Shown: positions 22,504 through 28,619 of the stretch, in pieces | Numbering within the stretch: position 1 is the stretch's first letter | How the letters are laid out: every line of letters starts with the position of its first letter | Virus record (IMG/VR): IMGVR_UViG_3300042563_002192 | Span: 1 to 30,896 of that record | Direction: 5' to 3' (one strand) | Source: a virus | Length of the DNA: 30,896 nt | The notes under the pieces: generated by a model | Told to the model about the DNA's origin: nothing | Database searches by the model: none | What the model saw: only the letters and a program-made list of their open reading frames with translations | Made by a program: the position numbers and the translations under genes

Positions 22504-23016
22504 TCATGCCTCCCCCTCTCCGTCGAGCTTCCGCCATAGGTCAACCAATGGCCTGAGTTGATCCGCGACCGCCTCACGCTCCTCTTGCGCCCATTGATCA
22601 AGCGGCCTCTCCCGTTGCAGTTGGTCGAAGTATCCGCGTGTGCTGCCGATCCACCCGATCCACTTAGGCTGTGCGAACCCCGTGCTTGGCTTGGCTGCCA
22701 TCGCGTTCACCTCGATGATCTCCAGTTGAATCATCGCCCTGTGATCCAGCTTGTGTTCGATCCGATTGCTGTGTGTGTGGAAAAGGCTTAGGTAAGCCTT
22801 AGCCCGTTCGTGCGTTAGGTGCGGCACGTTGTCTCGCAACCATGCCAGCAACTTACCCGGCCCCGCGTCGATCTGGTCGAGGTATTGCCCGCATTGGATA
22901 GCCGCCTCCATCGCCTTTCCAGCGGCGTCCTTGGCGGTTGTGGCGTGTGATTCCGCGATTTGGTGAAGTCTCTCCACCTCGCCCGCGATTGCTGTTTTCA
23001 GTTCTTGGTTGATCAT
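22504..23016 (-). CDS. DUF3102-like protein
   Basis: 170 aa. Residues 1-90 have the AAIQCGQYLDQIDAGPGKLL, then LTHERAKAYLSLFHTHSN pattern of DUF3102-type helical proteins found in phages and plasmids. The second half is Trp-rich (WIGWIGSTRGYFDQLQRERP) and ends in an acidic tail. The function of the family is unknown; DNA-binding or regulatory roles have been suggested. A promoter with TTGACC and TAAAAT lies 46 nt upstream of its start. Confidence 0.55.
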   Translation of the reverse strand: MINQELKTAIAGEVERLHQIAESHATTAKDAAGKAMEAAIQCGQYLDQIDAGPGKLLAWLRDNVPHLTHERAKAYLSLFHTHSNRIEHKLDHRAMIQLEIIEVNAMAAKPSTGFAQPKWIGWIGSTRGYFDQLQRERPLDQWAQEEREAVADQLRPLVDLWRKLDGEGEA

Positions 23017-23061
23017 GGCTTTGTCTGGTTGATCGTCGTCTTGCTTGATACTCCGGTTCTC

Positions 23062-23092
23062 ATTTTAGCGGTTGGCGTATCCGTTAGGTCAA
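23062..23092 (-). promoter_or_regulatory. promoter with TTGACCTAAC element, 19-nt spacer
   Basis: TTGACC (23087-23092), a 19-nt spacer and TAAAAT (23062-23067) on the minus strand. TTGACCTAAC and the TAAAATG box, at identical distance, recur at 23632-23662. The long spacer is unusual for sigma-70. Confidence 0.45.
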
Positions 23093-23094
23093 GC

Positions 23095-23490
23095 CTATTT
23101 TTCAAGGCTTTGATTCTTAGATTGTTGCTCATTGATCTTGCCGTTCCTCGCGTTCTTCGCCGTCTCAACCGCATCCTCGGATTTCATGTATCCGCTTGGC
23201 GGCAGGCTGCAATCCTCGCAGAATTGGCGGGCTTTGTAGCTGAGCAGGGCGCGGGAACATCCCAGCTTTGCGGCGATGTCAGCCATTGACCTGCCCGCAC
23301 AAAATGAAGCGCCAACCGCGAAAGCAACGCCCCATTTGTCGGGATTGTCGGGCTGGCGTTCTAGGGCGGCTGAAATCAGTGGAATGAAGCGCCGCATCAT
23401 TTCCCGAAAAGCGGCTGGCATTGTGCGCGAAAACTCCGCTAGCGTCATGTCGGCAACCTGATCCTCTAGGTCAGACCAATCTTGTGTCAT
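23095..23490 (-). CDS. small HTH regulator
   Basis: 131 aa. The helix-turn-helix is MADIAAKLGCSRALLSYKAR (about residues 69-88). Before it lies a helical region (MPAAFREMMRRFIPLISAAL), after it a Lys/Asn/Gln-rich tail. The fold resembles small phage regulators or sigma-like HTH proteins. Its leader holds an intrinsic terminator and a 12-bp palindrome TTGCAATTGCAA 4 nt before the ATG, so expression looks tightly controlled. Confidence 0.6.
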   Translation of the reverse strand: MTQDWSDLEDQVADMTLAEFSRTMPAAFREMMRRFIPLISAALERQPDNPDKWGVAFAVGASFCAGRSMADIAAKLGCSRALLSYKARQFCEDCSLPPSGYMKSEDAVETAKNARNGKINEQQSKNQSLEK

Positions 23491-23494
23491 GCCC

Positions 23495-23506
23495 TTGCAA
23501 TTGCAA
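23495..23506. promoter_or_regulatory. palindrome TTGCAATTGCAA at the start of the HTH gene
   Basis: A perfect 12-bp palindrome ending 5 nt before the start codon. The same 12-mer occurs at 22433-22444 upstream of the terminase gene, so it may be an operator shared by the HTH gene and the late operon. Confidence 0.45.
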
Positions 23507-23531
23507 ATTGGTTGCGGTTTGTCAAGCGGGG

Positions 23532-23564
23532 AAAGAAAAACCCCGCAAGCCTAAGCCTGCGAGG
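23532..23564 (-). terminator. intrinsic terminator in leader of the HTH gene
   Basis: A 10-bp stem CCTCGCAGGC / GCTTGCGGGG (two G-U pairs) with loop TTAG, followed directly by TTTTTCTTT. The 3' arm can instead pair with CCCCGC (23526-23531), which would disrupt the terminator. Confidence 0.7.
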
Positions 23565-23631
23565 TTGAAAGAGTCGATCGGTTTGGCTGCGGTTTTTGGC
23601 GGTTCTGCGTCGTGCTGGCTTCTACGCCTCC

Positions 23632-23662
23632 ATTTTAGCCGCCTCGCCCCGTGTTAGGTCAA
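23632..23662 (-). promoter_or_regulatory. promoter with TTGACCTAAC element, upstream of leader terminator
   Basis: TTGACC (23657-23662), a 19-nt spacer and TAAAAT (23632-23637). The start would be near 23625, giving a leader of about 94 nt that ends in the terminator at 23532. The HTH gene starts 42 nt further on. Confidence 0.45.
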
Positions 23663-23686
23663 GACTATTCGGTAAGGCGTTGACGG

Positions 23687-23995
23687 TCAAAAGGGGATTC
23701 CCGAATCGTCATTGTCAAAATCCTCCCTGTGCTTCGGCTGTGCCGCTGGCTTGGTCGCTGGTGCCTGCCGCGTCTCAAGCCATTTCCCATTTCCACAATA
23801 CGGGGCTTTTTCGCCTGCTTGTCGGCGTTCCTTGCCTAAGTCCTGCTTGGCGCTGGCAATGTTCCCGTATTGGTCTGGCTCGTCGTTTACGAAAACGTCG
23901 AGGTCACAATAGGTGCCTTTTTCGCCCTTGTAAAAGACGGTTTTGTCCAGCTTGGTAACGTCGATGCGGAGTTTGAGAATGCGGTAGTTGCTCAT
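23687..23995 (-). CDS. small SSB-like protein
   Basis: 102 aa from MSNYRILKLRIDVTKLDKTV. The N-terminal beta-rich half (FYKGEKGTYCDLDVFVNDEP) could be an OB-like fold. The end HREDFDNDDSGIPF has the acidic, Gly-Ile-Pro-Phe tail of ssDNA-binding proteins that recruits partners in replication and repair. The length is short for a canonical SSB. Position in the early DNA-metabolism block supports the role. The leader ends AAACCAACACC before ATG. Confidence 0.6.
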   Translation of the reverse strand: MSNYRILKLRIDVTKLDKTVFYKGEKGTYCDLDVFVNDEPDQYGNIASAKQDLGKERRQAGEKAPYCGNGKWLETRQAPATKPAAQPKHREDFDNDDSGIPF

Positions 23996-24014
23996 GGTGT
24001 TGGTTTCGTTTGTT

Positions 24015-24386
24015 TTAGGCTGAAAAGTTCTTGGTTTTCGATTTCTCGCGGGCTTCATCGAAATCATACCCCGAATTGATCAGCACCACCATGCGGGCAG
24101 CGCGGTCATCATCCAAGGCCATGCTTCCGGTCGAACCGTCATCTTTAGTCCAGACGAGACGAAAATAACGCTCCCCGATTTCGCAGACCTCATAAAGGCC
24201 ATTGGTCAGGTGGAAGGTGTCAATGCGGGTCGCTTTTTCGCGGCGAAGCCATTCGCGGCCCGTTCCGTAGTCAATTTCATCAGCCGTGAGGAACTCGCGG
24301 CCATCAGCGGTGATTTTAGCTACCCATGTTTTTCCTGCTGCTTTTCCGCTGTATCCCTTGGTTTTTTCGATGTGGATCGTTTTCAT
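24015..24386 (-). CDS. hypothetical protein, early region
   Basis: 123 aa. It alternates strands and charged turns (VAKITADGREFLTADEID; YRLVWTKDDGSTG-like), ending in a helix (YDFDEAREKSKTKNFSA). No family is recognised. It lies between the Cys-containing gene and the SSB-like gene and has its own promoter, TTGCAA-16-TAAAAT. Confidence 0.6.
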   Translation of the reverse strand: MKTIHIEKTKGYSGKAAGKTWVAKITADGREFLTADEIDYGTGREWLRREKATRIDTFHLTNGLYEVCEIGERYFRLVWTKDDGSTGSMALDDDRAARMVVLINSGYDFDEAREKSKTKNFSA

Positions 24387-24409
24387 TGGTCGGTGTTGGT
24401 TGCGCGCTC

Positions 24410-24437
24410 ATTTTACCCACCCCACCTACCCTTGCAA
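24410..24437 (-). promoter_or_regulatory. early promoter, A-tract TTGCAA
   Basis: On the minus strand, AAAAAAACC precedes TTGCAA (24432-24437). A 16-nt spacer and TAAAAT (24410-24415) follow. The predicted leader of about 17 nt runs to the ATG at 24386 and contains CAACCAACACCGACCA. Confidence 0.65.
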
Positions 24438-24722
24438 GGTTTTTTTGCATTGTTTTTCAGGTGGTGAATTTTTCAGAATTTCCCGAGCTTCGGCCTTTTC
24501 CCGCCATTGGCTGCGCTCGCGTTCAAGTTGTTTCGCGTGGCCCATCATGGCCACATACGAATCCGGCCAGCCTTTTTCCCACAGCTTTTGGCGGAGAGCT
24601 TCGGTTTCCGGAGCGTCTGAATGCGAAGGACCATTCATGGCGGTCAGCATCATTCGGCAATACGGGCATTTGTCGTGTCCGTATCCTTGCATCTCGGCGT
24701 GGTCGTAAGGGCATGATTTCAT
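24426..24722 (-). CDS. zinc-ribbon coiled-coil small protein
   Basis: 98 aa. CPYDHAEMQGYGHDKCPYC (residues 4-22) is a Cys/His zinc site. The second half (MMGHAKQLERERSQWREKAE) is the same LERE coiled coil found in the products at 25317-25679 and 5594-6028. Its 3' end overlaps the promoter of the next gene. It starts in a 4-nt overlap with the upstream gene. The function is unknown. Confidence 0.6.
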   Translation of the reverse strand: MKSCPYDHAEMQGYGHDKCPYCRMMLTAMNGPSHSDAPETEALRQKLWEKGWPDSYVAMMGHAKQLERERSQWREKAEAREILKNSPPEKQCKKTLQG

Positions 24723-25282
24723 GGGGATTTGACGATGTTCGGCAGAGAGTTGGAGCGGGCGTGATCGAGAGATTTCAAGACAGCGGAACTCATCCAGACT
24801 TCCTGAACGGCGGATTCTTCAAGCTCCCCCATTTCATCCATGGAAAATGCCGTTACGTCTTGCCTGTGGACACAGACAAGCGCGACCCATTGTTCCACTT
24901 CTTCGGGGCATAGTTGGATTGTCACGGCGTTACCGTCCACCCATCCGTCAATCGCCACCGCGACGGCTTTTTCCAGCACCAGCGCGGGGCGGATTCGCCC
25001 GTCCTCAATCTCACGGGTGCTGTCTTCATGTCCATAATGGCGGGCGATGCTGATTGCCCGGTTGTCCCATTCCCTCATGCGGAGGGCTTCGTCACGTTCT
25101 TCGCGTAGGTTCACGCACTCTTCCTTGCAGCGTGCTAGGTCGCGTTGCAGCGTGTGGATTGCGGCCTTGGCAGCTTCCCGCTCGTAAGGATCAGAAGCCG
25201 AACAAGACGCTCCTAAACAACCCTCTCCAGTCTCTTGTTTGGCTACGGGTTTCGGCTTCGATGGTTGGTTTTCACTTTGCAT
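24719..25282 (-). CDS. hypothetical coiled-coil protein
   Basis: 187 aa from MQSENQPSKPKPVAKQETGE; the longer upstream frame overlaps the preceding gene. A central coiled coil (AAIHTLQRDLARCKEECVNL, then REERDEALRMRE) is followed by a compact domain with VAIDGWVDGNAVTIQLCPEE, VEQWVALVCVHRQ and a helical C-terminus. The leader is ACCACTAACCACGATAAAACT. No family is recognised. Confidence 0.55.
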   Translation of the reverse strand: MQSENQPSKPKPVAKQETGEGCLGASCSASDPYEREAAKAAIHTLQRDLARCKEECVNLREERDEALRMREWDNRAISIARHYGHEDSTREIEDGRIRPALVLEKAVAVAIDGWVDGNAVTIQLCPEEVEQWVALVCVHRQDVTAFSMDEMGELEESAVQEVWMSSAVLKSLDHARSNSLPNIVKSP

Positions 25283-25316
25283 AGTTTTATCGTGGTTAGT
25301 GGTGAGGGTGCCAGAG

Positions 25317-25679
25317 CTAGGCGTTCTCGGAAGAAATGGCGGCGATTTCGCACATGAGTTTTTCCACATGTTCTTTTCCAGAATATAGCCACGAGGTTTG
25401 CAGCGCGCTGACAGACAGTTGATGGACGGCATCCAATGCTCCCTTGTGGCGGGCGTGGAGTTCCACCGCTTTCTTCCGCCATTCGTCGCGCTCGCGTTCC
25501 AGTGTGCGAGTTAGTTCGACCATCCTCCAGTATGCGGAGGCTGGGCATGTCTCATCGTCTTCCAAGTGGTGAAGATCGGCGGCGAGCATCGCATCCGTCT
25601 CCGGCGTCAATGAAGACGGGGAACAAGTCGGCGCATCCGACCCGGCCAAGCCGTCAGTTTGTTTTGGGTTATCACTCAT
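25317..25679 (-). CDS. TPETDA/LERE coiled-coil protein
   Basis: 120 aa. SLTPETDAMLAADLHHLEDD is followed by a helix VELTRTLERERDEWRKKAVE. The TPxTDA...LERExxE arrangement repeats that of the product at 5594-6028 and the tail of 24426-24722. The function is unknown; such proteins are frequent and variable in related phages. The leader CCAACCTACACCGAAACC has no Shine-Dalgarno sequence. Confidence 0.55.
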   Translation of the reverse strand: MSDNPKQTDGLAGSDAPTCSPSSLTPETDAMLAADLHHLEDDETCPASAYWRMVELTRTLERERDEWRKKAVELHARHKGALDAVHQLSVSALQTSWLYSGKEHVEKLMCEIAAISSENA

Positions 25680-25741
25680 TTTTTGGTTTCGGTGTAGGTT
25701 GGCCCTTGCCGGTCGGTTGGACTTGTTTCGTTCGGCATAGA

Positions 25742-25766
25742 ATTGGAGCGGGGGATCGAACCCCGG
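25742..25766 (-). other. tRNA T-arm-like sequence, possible attP core
   Basis: On the minus strand, CGGGG-TTCGATC-CCCCG is a perfect 5-bp stem with the 7-nt loop of a tRNA T-arm, followed by CTCCAAT, which could be an acceptor 3' strand. It lies in the 94-nt gap between two genes. Temperate phages often carry a 3' tRNA fragment as attP. No 5' acceptor, D-arm or proper anticodon arm is present, so this is not a tRNA gene. No integrase is in the window. Confidence 0.3.
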
Positions 25767-25773
25767 CGGGAGG

Positions 25774-25938
25774 TTAGGCAGTTGCCAGAATGAACTGTGC
25801 GATTTTAGCGGGTGTTCTTAGGTATCCGCCGTATTTGATGCCATCTTCGATTTGGGCGTCTGTGAAATTGAAACCTCCTTTGGTGAGGCGTGCTTGGATT
25901 TTTTTGATGAGGGCGAGGTGTTGGTTGGTGTCGGACAT
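25774..25938 (-). CDS. small protein from a leaderless mRNA
   Basis: 54 aa: MSDTNQHLALIKKIQARLTK, then GGFNFTDAQIEDGIKYGGYL and a short end (RTPAKIAQFILATA). The ATG at 25938 is decided by the promoter: the -10 TATTGT ends 6 nt before it, so the predicted first base is the A of ATG. The longer in-frame version lacks a plausible start. No family is recognised. Confidence 0.6.
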   Translation of the reverse strand: MSDTNQHLALIKKIQARLTKGGFNFTDAQIEDGIKYGGYLRTPAKIAQFILATA

Positions 25939-25944
25939 GCGCGA

Positions 25945-25972
25945 ACAATACGGATTACTCCCCCCATTGCAA
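25945..25972 (-). promoter_or_regulatory. early promoter, A-tract TTGCAA, leaderless
   Basis: The minus strand carries AAAAAAAAC then TTGCAA (25967-25972), a 16-nt spacer and TATTGT (25945-25950). It matches the promoter at 24.43 kb in A-tract, -35 box and spacing. Confidence 0.6.
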
Positions 25973-25999
25973 GTTTTTTTTTCATTTCCTCGGTTGCAT

Positions 26000-26332
26000 C
26001 TATCCCGGCGCGTCATCGCTGGAATTGCGGGCGTTGGGTTTTCTTTTCTTTGGGTGGAGTCTCAATTTGATGGCACCGGGCGTGCGGTTCATCACCATCC
26101 CGATCTCGGCAGGCGCGAAACCAGCCCATGAAAGTTTTTTGGTGATTTCGTTCCTTTCGTCGGGGTAAACGCTCCGGTGCGTTGATCTGATTGCCTGCGG
26201 GTCAATTTCCGATGATGCGCAAATCCGCAAAAACTCGCGCTCGCATCGGCTTTTAGGCGGCGTCGGAACGTGTTCAAGCCTGCGTTTTAGCTCGGTAAGC
26301 AACTCCTCGGTTGTGGCGGTTTCTAGGCTCAT
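26000..26332 (-). CDS. HTH-containing small protein
   Basis: 110 aa from MSLETATTEELLTELKRRLE. The segment KKLSWAGFAPAEIGMVMNRT (about residues 66-85) plus PGAIKLRLHPKKRK is HTH-like with a basic end, comparable to sigma-4 or DnaA-type DNA-contact helices. It lies directly after the 126-aa gene and after the replication genes. Confidence 0.55.
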   Translation of the reverse strand: MSLETATTEELLTELKRRLEHVPTPPKSRCEREFLRICASSEIDPQAIRSTHRSVYPDERNEITKKLSWAGFAPAEIGMVMNRTPGAIKLRLHPKKRKPNARNSSDDAPG

Positions 26333-26339
26333 GATCTGG

Positions 26340-26720
26340 TTATTTCCTCGGCTGAATCCATCCGGGCGCGTCCTCGTCATCCTCGCGCAATTCTCGCGGC
26401 TCGGCTTGGCTTTTGGCTGCCTCTCCCACATCCGGCATTGTCGCCCCGTGTGCGCGATTCTGGGTGGGCAATTTGGCCTCTAGCGCCCGAATGACAAGCG
26501 TGTGGATTTCATCCGGTGCAATTTTCGCGGGAGCAGCTAACCGGGCGAGGGTGTTCCATATGCCAATCGGCACGGATGCGCCACGTTCCCGCCATCGTTC
26601 CCGGCATTGATCCGGGTTGCCTCGTTTCAGTTCCGCCACGAATCCGGGAAGTTCATCGGGCGAGTATTTCGCCAGCACTTGCGCGGCGATTAGGAGGGCT
26701 AGGGCGCGGGGTTCTTTCAT
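26340..26720 (-). CDS. hypothetical protein after the loader gene
   Basis: 126 aa. The N-terminal 80 residues are helical (ALALLIAAQVLAKYSPDELP; LKRGNPDQCRERWRERGASV). The C-terminus is acidic and basic, low-complexity (EPRELREDDEDAPGW). No family is recognised. It overlaps the loader stop by 4 nt, so it may assist replication. Confidence 0.55.
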   Translation of the reverse strand: MKEPRALALLIAAQVLAKYSPDELPGFVAELKRGNPDQCRERWRERGASVPIGIWNTLARLAAPAKIAPDEIHTLVIRALEAKLPTQNRAHGATMPDVGEAAKSQAEPRELREDDEDAPGWIQPRK

Positions 26721-27358
26721 GGTCTTCCCCTGTGCGATGTTCCGGTGATTTCGATAATCCCGCCAGTCTCACGCATCCGGTCCGCGATTGACTCACCAAG
26801 CGAGGCAACCAGCGCATCCGGCTTTGCGTTGGCAATAATGATCGTGGGAATCATCGCGGCGTAGCGGCGGTCAATTACGTGGTTGAGGATTCGATCCTCC
26901 CATGGCGTCCCCCCGCGCTCCTGTGCCTCGTCAATCACCAGCATGGGCGCGTCAACCAAAGCCTTCACAACCCGCTTCTCGGAATCGCCCTTGGCGTCCA
27001 TCGCCGCCCTCGCGTCGAGAAAAACCCCCATGGCCGTGACGTAGAGGGCAAGCGGTTGGTGATCCTTGGCCGCTTCTGCCGCGTGCTGAGTCTTTCCGGT
27101 GCCGCGGTTCCCGATGAGGCAACAAATCCCGCCGGCGGCGATAATGGTGCAAATCCGGGCGTGCGTGGTTTCCCACTCGCCAGCGGGACGGTCAAATGCG
27201 CGGATGTAGCGTTTTTCCCATCCGTTCGCGCGGGATAGCGGCTTGCGTTCTTCCGTAGGGCGGAACGGCTCCCTTACGGCGATTTGCGGAGTCGGTAGCG
27301 AGGCGATGCGTTGCAGCGCGGCGGTGATATGTTCGGCGGTGTCGATTGGTTCGCTCAT
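26717..27358 (-). CDS. DnaC/IstB-like helicase loader (lambda P analogue)
   Basis: 213 aa AAA+ protein. The Walker A motif is LIGNRGTGKTQHAAEA (P-loop GNRGTGKT at 83-90) and Walker B is MLVIDEAQER (Asp143-Glu144). A sensor-like IIIANAKPDALVASLGESIA and the arginine-rich IADRMRETGG end follow, the usual DnaC/IstB pattern. The preceding gene is a winged-helix initiator with iterons, so this is likely the loader that brings host helicase to the phage origin. It overlaps both neighbours by 4 nt. Confidence 0.8.
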   Translation of the reverse strand: MSEPIDTAEHITAALQRIASLPTPQIAVREPFRPTEERKPLSRANGWEKRYIRAFDRPAGEWETTHARICTIIAAGGICCLIGNRGTGKTQHAAEAAKDHQPLALYVTAMGVFLDARAAMDAKGDSEKRVVKALVDAPMLVIDEAQERGGTPWEDRILNHVIDRRYAAMIPTIIIANAKPDALVASLGESIADRMRETGGIIEITGTSHRGRP

Positions 27359-28089
27359 GGCTTGGATTGTGGTTTGTCGAATCGTGAGGTGTCGAAGTCT
27401 GCGAGGTTGAAAGGGCGCTCGGGGTATTCGTTGGCTTTCTTGGCTTCGCGGTGGTCGGCTGAGCGCTCGCTTTGCTTGGCCTCAAAAATCCCCGTCCAGC
27501 CGTGCATTATGGAATTGTTGATTGCGGCGATTGCGCGGGCTTCCCCAATCTTGGCGAATTGGGAAAAGCTCTTTCGGACTGATAGCGGCGTGATCTTTTT
27601 GCGAATCTCCTTTCGGTGGTCGATCCAGTCTTGCCACGCTTGGCGAAACTCATCGGACTCAAACGGAAGGGTGATTGCGTCAATAGATTGGGTTCCCTTA
27701 TTGGTATCCCTTATTGGTATCCCTTCGTGGGTATCCATTTGGGTAGACCCTTGGGTATCGGATTGGGTAGACCCCCCGGTATCCATTTGGGTAGGGTATT
27801 GGATTGGGTAGGGTATTGGATTGGGTAGGGTTTTGCCGTTCATTTTTGGAATCAAAACACTCGTTTGCCCCGCTCTTTTTTGCACCTCAATCCACCCCAT
27901 GCGCTCCAATTCCGCCACGGCTTTCCTTGCGGATTTAATGTTGATGCGGCAAGTCTCTGAAATGGTTTTCGCCGCTGCCCAGCAATTCCCTTCCCCGGCC
28001 CGTCGGCAAATATGAGCCAGCACTCGGAACGCCACGGGGGAAAGCCCAGCTTCGTCAATGGATGAGTGGATGAACATTGGGGATGGCAT
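27355..28089 (-). CDS. winged-helix replication initiator (lambda O-like)
   Basis: 244 aa. The N-terminal winged helix (FRVLAHICRRAGEGNCWAAA, about 21-40, then TCRINIKSARKAVAELERMG) is followed by a repetitive linker (residues 89-135, PIPYPIQYPTQMDTGGSTQ) encoded by the iterons. The C-terminal domain contains KKITPLSVRKSFSQFAKIGE. As with lambda O, the origin-like repeats lie inside the gene. The gene stands behind an attenuator-type leader: the terminator U-tract ends 10 nt before this ATG. Confidence 0.75.
   Translation of the reverse strand: MPSPMFIHSSIDEAGLSPVAFRVLAHICRRAGEGNCWAAAKTISETCRINIKSARKAVAELERMGWIEVQKRAGQTSVLIPKMNGKTLPNPIPYPIQYPTQMDTGGSTQSDTQGSTQMDTHEGIPIRDTNKGTQSIDAITLPFESDEFRQAWQDWIDHRKEIRKKITPLSVRKSFSQFAKIGEARAIAAINNSIMHGWTGIFEAKQSERSADHREAKKANEYPERPFNLADFDTSRFDKPQSKP
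27698..27829 (-). repeat. iterons inside the initiator gene, candidate replication origin
   Basis: Five 17-bp copies of YCTACCCAAWSSRATAC lie at 27813-27829, 27796-27812, 27779-27795, 27755-27771 and 27731-27747, spaced 17, 17, 24 and 24 bp. Two 13-bp GGGATACCAATAA copies follow (27711-27723 and 27698-27710). Lambda has iterons in gene O in the same way. Confidence 0.65.
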
Positions 28090-28098
28090 TGCAGGGTT

Positions 28099-28170
28099 AA
28101 AAAGGATCGCCCCTGAACGCGCTCAAGTCTGACCGATCCCAACGGGACCGCATGAGCACGCACAGGGGCG
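28099..28170 (-). terminator. leader terminator before the initiator gene
   Basis: The 5' arm CGCCCCTG (28163-28170) and 3' arm CAGGGGCG (28108-28115) form an 8-bp stem, then ATCC and TTTTT (28099-28103). The 47-nt loop contains another hairpin, GGTCCC / GGGATC, and the segment TCGGTCAGA (28128-28136). Confidence 0.65.
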
Positions 28171-28227
28171 CATTGATGGATGATGGTAAAAGCATTTCGG
28201 TCAGATCGAAAGCATCGCAACCGCGAC
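28099..28227 (-). ncRNA. attenuator-type leader RNA 2 (about 129 nt)
   Basis: From the predicted start (~28227) to the U-tract. A 5' hairpin (TTTCG / CGAAA) exposes TCTGACCGA (28197-28205), a perfect 9-nt complement of TCGGTCAGA inside the terminator loop (28128-28136). The pairing crosses the terminator stem, so the two are probably alternatives. The architecture repeats that of leader RNA 1. Confidence 0.6.
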
Positions 28228-28233
28228 GCAGGA

Positions 28234-28261
28234 ATAGTAGCTCAAAGGCGGGACAAGGCAA
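28234..28261 (-). promoter_or_regulatory. promoter of leader RNA 2
   Basis: TTGCCT (28256-28261), a 16-nt spacer and TACTAT (28234-28239). The block GTCCCGCCTTTGAGCTAC is shared with leader RNA 1's promoter (15 of 16 core bases identical). Confidence 0.65.
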
Positions 28262-28276
28262 CTATTTCGTCGGAAA

Positions 28277-28537
28277 TCATGGGCTCAATTCCTCCAATTT
28301 TTGAAGCGCCGATTCAAGGCTTGGCCTAGTCCAGCCAAGTGATCCCCATTGCGCGTTCGATGGCGGGTATTCTGCGGGTGGGATTTGATTCCCGGCAATC
28401 GTCATCCCGTTGTGGGATTGCACGTAGAAAACCTCGCAAGACCCGTGGCGTGACTCGCGGGCGATGGCGATATTGTCGCGGCGGTGAATCACTTCAAACG
28501 AGTAGCCGTTCTTTTGGTAGTGAGTGAGTTTGTTCAT
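28277..28537 (-). CDS. hypothetical protein downstream of attenuator 1
   Basis: 86 aa from MNKLTHYQKNGYSFEVIHRR; the ATG lies 8 nt after the terminator U-tract. It is beta-rich (DNIAIARESRHGSCEVFYVQ; GMTIAGNQIPPAEYPPS) with a C-terminal helix. No family is recognised. The gene is short and stands alone between two leader-RNA modules, so it may be the main target of attenuator 1. Confidence 0.6.
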   Translation of the reverse strand: MNKLTHYQKNGYSFEVIHRRDNIAIARESRHGSCEVFYVQSHNGMTIAGNQIPPAEYPPSNAQWGSLGWTRPSLESALQKLEELSP

Positions 28538-28544
28538 GGGTATC

Positions 28545-28619
28545 AAAAAACCCCCAGTCCTTCCCCGACTTGTTGGAACCCCATGAATGAAAATGGGCAA
28601 GTAGGAGGAGGACTGGAGG
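28545..28619 (-). terminator. leader terminator before the 86-aa gene
   Basis: An 11-bp stem, CCTCCAGTCCT (28609-28619) with AGGACTGGGGG (28551-28561), including one G-U pair, runs directly into TTTTTT (28545-28550). The 47-nt loop carries further pairs ACTTG / CAAGT and CCCAT / ATGGG. Confidence 0.8.

Noticed and set aside
25740-25815. Complete tRNA gene around the T-arm
   Set aside because: No matching 5' acceptor strand, no D-arm, and the only upstream hairpin has a 9-nt loop.
27698-27829. CRISPR array
   Set aside because: Repeats are 17 bp with no spacers of uniform length, lie inside a coding frame, and there are no cas genes.
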